The notes under the pieces are model-generated. The model had not been told where the DNA came from, did not search any database, and saw only the letters and a program-made list of their open reading frames with translations. 19,741 bases of DNA from Spirochaetia bacterium UBA5550 (GTDB taxonomy: Bacteria > Spirochaetota > UBA4802 > UBA5550). Position numbers and translations under genes: made by a program. The first letter of the stretch is position 1. Each line of letters begins with the position of its first letter. The stretch covers positions 242-19,982 of the forward strand of contig DINC01000123.1 of assembly GCA_002425885.1 (NCBI GenBank). Direction: 5' to 3'. Of the stretch, positions 16,101 to 19,741 are shown in pieces.

Positions 16101-16870
16101 TTAAAAGCGTGGTGTACTTCCCCGGCTGCGGATCAGAGAGGATGTTCCCTGATATATGCATAGCTGTAATAGCCCTTCTTTACAATGCAGGTGTAAGAGT
16201 GGTGATTCCCCCTGAATATCTCTGCTGCGGATACCCGCTGCTTGCCAATGGCAGACAGAAAGACGCGGAGAACAAGAGTTACGAAAACCGGGTAATATTC
16301 CACAGAATGTCAGACATCATAAACTACATGGAAATTACAGATGTAATTGTATCATGCGGAACATGCTATGAAATGCTCTCCAAGTATAACATCGAAAATA
16401 TATTCCCTGATTCAAGGATCACGGATATCAATGAATTTGTGGCGCGTGAAGGGCTCTACAAAAAAATACAGAAAGATACACTCTACTATCACGATCCCTG
16501 TCACTCACCGATTAAAAGCCTCGGTGTTGACAGAACCTTTAATGAAATACTCGGAACTGCACCTGTTTCAATACCTAACTGCTGCGGTGAGGGCGGAACC
16601 ATGTCACTGTCCACACCTGCGATATCCAACTCTCTCAGGGGGAGAAAATCATTTAACATTTACTCCGCACTTGAAAGAAAAGAGCGCGTCACTGTACTTA
16701 CAACATGCCCCAGCTGCGTACAGGGTCTCTCAAAGATAAACGGGAGGAGCTCTGTAACCGGAAAATCGATGGCTGTATACCTTGCAGAAACCTTCCTCGG
16801 CAGAAACTGGAAGAAAAAAGCTGTTTCAGATATCATGAAAAAAGAGGGGATAGAGAGAATAATTCTTTAA
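13157..16870 (+). CDS. Large FAD and Fe-S oxidoreductase: DUF3683, GlcD-like FAD domains, two [4Fe-4S] motifs and CCG domains
   Basis: Probably oxidises a D-2-hydroxy acid such as D-lactate or glycolate and passes electrons on through Fe-S centres. The N-terminus (REIPYNYTSFSDREI, then RTGRSAK-like and FEIIGDIF) is DUF3683. A PCMH-type FAD-binding domain follows with ARGGGTGLTGGAIP near residue 192. The FAD-oxidase C-terminal domain has HMHAGDGNIH near 667-676 and GEHGIGLTK near 714. Two ferredoxin-like motifs begin at C791 (C-x2-C-x2-C-x3-C) and C853 (C-x2-C-x2-C-x3-CP). Two CCG-type segments follow (GCG near 992 with CCG near 1023; C1115 with CCGEGG at 1142). It thus fuses GlcD/Dld and GlcF/LldE functions in one 1,237-residue chain, the usual length for DUF3683 proteins. 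An ATG at 13082 is also in frame, but it has no ribosome binding site and adds residues outside the family. The ATG at 13157 has GGGA seven bases upstream. The exact substrate is not determinable. Confidence 0.9.
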   Translation: MKKDFGYREIPYNYTSFSDREIILKYFDEETWELLDNLRNQRITGRSAKLIFEIIGDIFIIDRNPYIFNDIIEHPKKLKKLKKLHTIRLDSIENKTSNPRIIALVEKLRKFDAKFIQKFRSEKWRRIRILSTLSTITSKNNIHFSAFQKVAHVTDATDWRVEYPEVIVYPESIKEISGLVKAAKDLDLKIIARGGGTGLTGGAIPVYPNTMILNLEKMHNSSEIEFIHTDGRNIPVIDTEAGVITEDVTHYCKEKGYIFATDPTSAWASTIGGNIAENAGGKKCVMWGTAIDNIFSFRIVNAEGNLLEVRRKNHPYRKIEPEDEVVFEVYSLSRKKGEKLIKTINLTGLDIRKQGVGKDITNKALKGVPGIQKEGGDGIIVSAKFVLYKPFEHCRTICLEFFGTNLINASKAIVEIRESFGKNQAAYLTALEHFDDKYVKAINYRNKSDRSEFPKAVLLIDVESNNHDELDKASAAILDMVKQYNTEGFMADTEEKRELFWKDRKNLGAIARHTNAFKLNEDIVIPVESLPDFADFIDRLNLQKELENNCAIIDELSDYLKKSREKEDSFFQSKLDTYLASILEIKEKQLNYIKNIEQPAGSFAAVSNSDDKESPLFELLRDGKIEFSISESVTEKFGKNFHGYDDIINSFRDIVEFRESRKLIIATHMHAGDGNIHVNIPVHSNDYRMLIEAEEMAGIIMKATVEKFNGVISGEHGIGLTKLKFIEKNILDDYAEYKKESDPTDLFNPGKLRHDFPHSTIYTPSLNLLELEAFILEVADMKALTKSISSCVRCGKCKQVCNTHYPHCTMFYSPRNKILAVTLITEAVLYEAQTTNNLSFLNFRMLREISDHCTMCHNCYNPCPVNIDFGEVTLAIRNLLHDRKRSEPKFITNFVLFYLRRKGYYFNKIFRILLLRFGYSMQRFAFLVNKPFNRVSAIIAPKINGILQSKLPKTGNPSLRELLGLKGTNTFFAFHNPDKEVVKSVVYFPGCGSERMFPDICIAVIALLYNAGVRVVIPPEYLCCGYPLLANGRQKDAENKSYENRVIFHRMSDIINYMEITDVIVSCGTCYEMLSKYNIENIFPDSRITDINEFVAREGLYKKIQKDTLYYHDPCHSPIKSLGVDRTFNEILGTAPVSIPNCCGEGGTMSLSTPAISNSLRGRKSFNIYSALERKERVTVLTTCPSCVQGLSKINGRSSVTGKSMAVYLAETFLGRNWKKKAVSDIMKKEGIERIIL

Positions 16871-16928
16871 AAAAGGGCCCGATATGACGAAAATTATATC
16901 AAACAAATATAATTCAAAGGTAGGGAAG

Positions 16929-17540
16929 ATGAAGCGCTTTTTGTCTCTATTAATACTGATTATTCCGGTTCTCCTTTTTTCACAGGATAAAGGAACTGAA
17001 AACACATCCGGGAAAAAAGTTTTCCCTGTCCAGGCTGTAGGAACCAAACTCTTTAAAATCTACAACTTAAGCTTTAATAAGATGATACCGGGATATGCCG
17101 GAGAGGTCCTTGAAGTTGAGTTCCAGGTTAAAAACCTGATTGAAACACCACTTGAGCTTTACATCTTTGTAATCGCTACTTACGAAAAATCATATAAAAC
17201 AGATTCAAGCTTTCAGAGCCCGTCACTTGATGACCCGGCTCAGATCAAGAATATAAAGGTCTTCCCTGACGACCTTTCTAACTTTGAATATTCAGAGAAA
17301 GATCAGGCAGGGAACGATAAAAAAGTTTATATAAAATACCCGAAAAATATTAAAGCCGGAGTTGACCCGGTCACAGGGAAACCTTTTATGCTGGATGAAA
17401 ATATCACATTCCGCACCAAGTTTTTAAGTAATTACACAAGACGATACTACTATTTTAATGAAATTACAATCCTGATATTTGATGAGAAAGAGGAACCCCT
17501 TTACAGGGACGTATTTAAAGTAAAGGAGAAGAAGAGATAA
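16929..17540 (+). CDS. Secreted protein of unknown function (203 residues), downstream of the oxidoreductase
   Basis: From the ATG at 16929 the protein begins MKRFLSLLILIIPVLLFSQ, a classic signal peptide with probable cleavage after the SQ or just beyond, so it is exported. An in-frame ATG at 16884 with AAGGG upstream is also possible and would add 15 polar residues before the signal. I prefer 16929 because it places the signal peptide at the N-terminus and has AAGG/AGGG just upstream. The mature part alternates hydrophobic and polar residues (for example EVLEVEFQVKNLIETPLELYIF), suggesting a beta-sandwich of about 150 residues. No cysteines or catalytic motif stand out and I do not recognise the family. 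It starts within 60 bases of the oxidoreductase stop on the same strand, so the two may be cotranscribed. It ends inside the convergent deoxyribosyltransferase-like gene. Confidence 0.8.
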   Translation: MKRFLSLLILIIPVLLFSQDKGTENTSGKKVFPVQAVGTKLFKIYNLSFNKMIPGYAGEVLEVEFQVKNLIETPLELYIFVIATYEKSYKTDSSFQSPSLDDPAQIKNIKVFPDDLSNFEYSEKDQAGNDKKVYIKYPKNIKAGVDPVTGKPFMLDENITFRTKFLSNYTRRYYYFNEITILIFDEKEEPLYRDVFKVKEKKR

Positions 17541-18024
17541 AAATTCTTTTTATCTCTTCCTTAGCCTCATCCATTGTCCCGGAGATTCTCCCACCTGAAC
17601 TGAATATAAAATACTCAACCTGCAGATTCACCAGTGATCCTTCATTATCCCCGGAGAACCTGAAGTCACCCCTGTAAGCGGTTACAGGTTTACCCAGACC
17701 TGCGGCATAACCTATCTCAGAAGCTGTTCCGCTGTCCACATCACAGCCGTCAAGAACAGCAAAGAGCCCGTCTGAACAATCAATCCCCCTGCGGTTATTT
17801 TCACCTATTATCATGTTGAGCTCTCTCCAGGCTGCTTTTCGAACGCTCCCCTCCGGCATTTCAAGCACCCGGTCAATCATATGCTGCGGCGTCAGTTTCC
17901 ATGGATCTATTACCTCAAGCCCTAATTCCTTCACACAGGGGATTATCCTTTCATACATGAAAAATCTCCCTGCTTCAGAAAATCCCAATGGTGATGCAAT
18001 ATAAATCCTTTTTTCCGGATGCAT
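17515..18024 (-). CDS. Nucleoside 2-deoxyribosyltransferase-like protein (169 residues)
   Basis: Residues 7-15 (IYIASPLGF) form the first beta strand and nucleotide loop of the nucleoside 2-deoxyribosyltransferase family. The central DGLFAVLDGCDVDSGTASEIG (D85 to G105) holds the conserved D-x-D-S-G-T-x-x-E signature, with E103 in the position of the catalytic glutamate that attacks the deoxyribose. NLQVE (133-137) is the usual C-terminal active-site strand. These enzymes exchange or hydrolyse bases of deoxynucleosides or their monophosphates in the cytoplasm, in purine and pyrimidine salvage. Substrate preference cannot be read here. Length is normal for the family. GGAGGT lies ten bases before the ATG. 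The 3' end overlaps the convergent secreted-protein gene by 26 bases. A purH fragment lies about 900 bases away on the same strand, but a gene on the other strand separates them. Confidence 0.85.
   Translation of the reverse strand: MHPEKRIYIASPLGFSEAGRFFMYERIIPCVKELGLEVIDPWKLTPQHMIDRVLEMPEGSVRKAAWRELNMIIGENNRRGIDCSDGLFAVLDGCDVDSGTASEIGYAAGLGKPVTAYRGDFRFSGDNEGSLVNLQVEYFIFSSGGRISGTMDEAKEEIKRIFISSSPLL
17531..17559. repeat. Perfect 13-bp palindrome with 3-base loop across the convergent gene ends
   Basis: GAAGAGATAAAAA (17531-17543) and TTTTTATCTCTTC (17547-17559) are exact reverse complements around TTC. The stop codon of the plus-strand gene (17538-17540) lies in the left arm, and the last codons of the minus-strand gene span the whole element. 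It can form the same hairpin in either transcript and may protect 3' ends or help bidirectional termination, but no T-run follows the base of the stem. Confidence 0.7.
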
Positions 18025-18068
18025 TAAAAGATTTACCTCCGCGCTGAATTATGTAGCATAAAAAATAA

Positions 18069-18098
18069 TTGACTCATGCTGAATAAAATAATTATATT
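18069..18098 (+). promoter_or_regulatory. Sigma-70-like promoter for the membrane protein gene
   Basis: TTGACT (18069-18074) and TATATT (18093-18098) are separated by 18 bases and each differs from consensus at one position. The predicted transcript starts near 18105, giving a leader of about 37 bases with GGAG at 18131-18134, seven bases before the ATG at 18142. Confidence 0.6.
18091..18096 (-). promoter_or_regulatory. Possible -10 box for the divergent deoxyribosyltransferase-like gene
   Basis: The minus strand reads TATAAT here, about 70 bases before the start at 18024. The only -35-like sequence is weak (TCGGCA on the minus strand at 18112-18117, 15-base spacing). It overlaps the plus-strand -10 box, so the two promoters would compete if both are used. 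Confidence 0.3.
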
Positions 18099-18141
18099 TA
18101 TCAAGTTTTTTTGCCGATTATTGAGTAAGCGGAGATAAATT

Positions 18142-18810
18142 ATGAAATACACTATGGTGAAGCAGTTTTCCAATGCTGTCATCGACAATATGTTCAAATT
18201 CGTATTTAAGATTGTTGATTTCGGGAAAATGATGGTAGAAGTCTTCTGGAGCTTCTTTGATATATGGGCAGCATTTTTTCTTATTTTTTACAACGCGTTT
18301 ATGTATGTATACTATCTCTTCCTCTTCATGATCGACCGTGGTTCAGAAACAAGCGGCCCGATTCCATACAGGGCAAGACGTATTTCTTCAAGGAAGCAGA
18401 GAATCCCTACAGTGCAGATTGATAAAACTCCTTCTCCGATACCTTCCATGTACACTGTTAAAACTGTTGCATCTGACGCTGCAAAAGCTGTAACTTCATC
18501 CGTTTCAACTGTCGCTGAAAAAACAACAGAAACAGTTCAACAGGCAATGACTCCGCTGCGCCCTTCGCGCCCCGGATTCGGATCGAAAAAGCCGTTCTTT
18601 AAGACAATGCTTGAATTTATTGCTGATATATTTAAAACAGTGAAAGATTTCATCACCAGGCCAATAGTGGCCATTGCAGAGTTTCTTGCAGGGAAGCTTA
18701 TGCCTGTTAAAGAGAGTGATGCCAAATTCAGCGAAGCTGTTCAGAAGAGAAGCCTCATTGATGAATATATGAAAGAGTACGAAAAAACCCAGAAAAAGAG
18801 AAAGTGGTAA
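18142..18810 (+). CDS. Membrane-anchored protein of unknown function (222 residues)
   Basis: Residues about 33-64 form a strongly hydrophobic aromatic stretch (VFWSFFDIWAAFFLIFY then YVYYLFLFMI), long enough for one long or two short membrane spans. It is followed by a basic, proline-containing linker (residues 74-105), a Thr/Ala/Val-rich segment (105-135) and a second amphipathic region at about 151-188. The C-terminus is a charged helix ending in KKRKW. There is no cleavable signal peptide: the first 30 residues look like an amphipathic helix lying on the membrane. I do not recognise a family. The gene stands alone with its own promoter and a strong terminator, so it is probably a single-gene unit. 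GGAG seven bases before the ATG supports the start. Confidence 0.8.
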   Translation: MKYTMVKQFSNAVIDNMFKFVFKIVDFGKMMVEVFWSFFDIWAAFFLIFYNAFMYVYYLFLFMIDRGSETSGPIPYRARRISSRKQRIPTVQIDKTPSPIPSMYTVKTVASDAAKAVTSSVSTVAEKTTETVQQAMTPLRPSRPGFGSKKPFFKTMLEFIADIFKTVKDFITRPIVAIAEFLAGKLMPVKESDAKFSEAVQKRSLIDEYMKEYEKTQKKRKW

Positions 18811-18831
18811 AATATTAAATTTTTTAAAAAC

Positions 18832-18861
18832 AAAAAACTCCGGAAAACCCGGAGTTTTTTT
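18832..18861. terminator. Rho-independent terminator, probably bidirectional
   Basis: ACTCCGG (18837-18843) pairs with CCGGAGT (18849-18855) around a five-base loop. A run of A's precedes the stem and a run of seven T's ends it (18855-18861), so it can terminate in both directions. It lies 22 bases after the membrane-protein gene and would also serve the convergent purH, which ends at 18923. Confidence 0.85.
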
Positions 18862-18871
18862 GCCCCATGTC

Positions 18872-18891
18872 ATTCCCGCGAAGGCGGGAAT
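18872..18891. repeat. dRS3-like 20-base palindrome
   Basis: ATTCCCGC (18872-18879) and GCGGGAAT (18884-18891) form a perfect 8-bp stem around GAAG. The pattern ATTCCC-N8-GGGAAT is the form of the Neisseria dRS3 repeat, and similar palindromes are scattered in many bacterial genomes. It sits between a terminator and the end of purH, a typical intergenic place for such elements. Confidence 0.6.
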
Positions 18892-18922
18892 CTGTTTTAT
18901 TAAAACTTTTTATCTGAAGATG

Positions 18923-19741
18923 TTAATGTTTAAAGGCCCTCTGTCCTGTGTACATCATGGTTACTTTCGGATCAGCTTCATTACATGCCATAATTGATTC
19001 AAAATCCCTTATTGAACCACCGGGCTGTAGGATAGCAGTAATCCCCTGTGCAATAATAGTATCGACTCCATCCCTGAAGGGGAAAAATGCATCAGATATA
19101 GCTGTTGATCCTATAAGTCCCCCCTTTGCGGATTTCGTCTCCTCGTCGATTGCGGCTTTATCAGTCCCCTTGCGCTCACACTTCATTATTGCAAGTTCAA
19201 GCTCCTTGTACGACATCCCGAATTTATCAAAGCAGATAAGATCCGCGTACTTTGTATAAGCCTTATAAATTGCAATCTCAGCTACACCTACCCTGTCCTG
19301 TTCACCTGTACCGATACCCACAGTAACCCCGTCCTTAACATATAACACGGAGTTTGATGTTACACCCTGCTCAACATACCATCCGAAAAGCATATCATCA
19401 AATTCTTTATCTGTAGGCTTTCTCTCTATGGCGTATCTCTCACCTTTATATTCTGAAACAGCAGGGAGGAGTTCAGCTTTACTCTTAATCTTTGTTGTGG
19501 ATGACTGCTGGACAATTATCCCGCCGTCGATGAGAGACTTGAAGTCAGGGAACACCGCATCCCTGTACTGCGCAAGTCTGTCTATTCCTGGAATTTTTAC
19601 TATCCTGAGGTTTTTCTTCGTTTTAAGTATATCAACAGCTGCTCCGTCATAATCCGGTGCCGCTATAACCTCAAGGTACTGTTTTGAAATAAGCTCAGCA
19701 GTCTCTTTGTCGCATACCCGGTTAAGCGCAACGCACCCGCG
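18923..19741 (-). CDS. purH: Bifunctional purine biosynthesis protein PurH, C-terminal part; 5' end beyond the window
   Basis: The frame is open from the right edge to a stop at 18923, giving 272 residues of the C-terminal AICAR transformylase domain. This domain formylates AICAR with 10-formyl-tetrahydrofolate in the last steps of IMP synthesis. Recognisable segments are VALNRVCDKETAE near the edge, SNSVLYVKDGVTVGIGTGEQDRVG (in human ATIC style rather than the E. coli style), SDAFFPFRDGVD, QPGGSIRD and the terminal TGQRAFKH. A GTG at 19555 could be mistaken for the start, but homologous sequence continues upstream of it to the edge. The catalytic Lys-His pair and the IMP cyclohydrolase half lie outside the window. 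It therefore cannot be decided whether this is a full bifunctional PurH or a stand-alone transformylase. The gene shares the bidirectional terminator at 18832-18861. Confidence 0.88.
   Translation of the reverse strand, partial: RGCVALNRVCDKETAELISKQYLEVIAAPDYDGAAVDILKTKKNLRIVKIPGIDRLAQYRDAVFPDFKSLIDGGIIVQQSSTTKIKSKAELLPAVSEYKGERYAIERKPTDKEFDDMLFGWYVEQGVTSNSVLYVKDGVTVGIGTGEQDRVGVAEIAIYKAYTKYADLICFDKFGMSYKELELAIMKCERKGTDKAAIDEETKSAKGGLIGSTAISDAFFPFRDGVDTIIAQGITAILQPGGSIRDFESIMACNEADPKVTMMYTGQRAFKH

Noticed and set aside
18923..19555. A 210-residue purH-like gene starting at GTG 19555
   Set aside because: PurH-like sequence continues without interruption upstream of this GTG to the window edge, so it is an internal valine codon.
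1..19741. CRISPR arrays, tRNA or rRNA genes, insertion sequences, prophage
   Set aside because: No regularly spaced repeats, no clover-leaf or rRNA-like segments, and no transposase, integrase or phage structural motifs were seen on either strand.

Overview
The window reads as chromosomal DNA from a diderm (Gram-negative type) bacterium. The best guess is a spirochaete or a close uncultured relative. The 3,523-residue secreted protein has the look of the giant 'longest protein' family described from Leptospira (TIGR04388), and the other genes also fit an anaerobic or facultative diderm. That placement rests on remembered family resemblance, not on a search. No tRNA, rRNA, CRISPR array, insertion sequence or phage gene is visible.

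Left block, positions 1 to about 12,641, minus strand. Transcription runs from high to low coordinates through a tightly packed cassette. It begins with a DUF6765-type protein (11508-12632), then a secreted protein of 300 residues (10609-11511, ATGA overlap), then the giant secreted protein (51-10622, 14-base overlap). It ends with the first 12 codons of another secreted protein (1-36, cut by the window edge) that has its own strong ribosome binding site 14 bases after the giant stop codon. The giant protein has a signal peptide, long charged helical stretches with tryptophans every 14-15 residues, a Cys/His cluster, a Gly/Ala-rich hydrophobic segment, and a roughly 190-residue C-terminal module. 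That module carries an H-x7-C motif with S-x-G-C, like L,D-transpeptidase or related peptidoglycan-acting cysteine enzymes. I read this as a possible giant polymorphic effector or surface rod with a cell-wall-active tip, with the truncated secreted gene as candidate periplasmic immunity partner. This is the most interesting system in the window.

Middle, 12633-13156: about 520 bases without a convincing gene. The stretch holds a perfect 10-bp inverted repeat followed by a T-run on the minus strand, a weaker plus-strand hairpin, and a 14-base direct repeat with 22-base period just upstream of the next gene.

Right block. On the plus strand, a large flavin and iron-sulfur oxidoreductase (DUF3683 plus GlcD-like FAD domains plus GlpC/LldE-like Fe-S and CCG domains; 13157-16870) is followed by a small secreted protein of unknown role (16929-17540). 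A nucleoside 2-deoxyribosyltransferase-like gene (17515-18024, minus) converges on it with a 26-base overlap that contains a 13-bp perfect palindrome. A membrane-anchored protein of unknown function (18142-18810, plus) has a good sigma-70-like promoter and a clear terminator. A 20-base Neisseria dRS3-like palindrome follows. The 3' part of purH (18923-19741, minus) runs off the right edge. The right block looks like ordinary housekeeping genes; the left block looks accessory.
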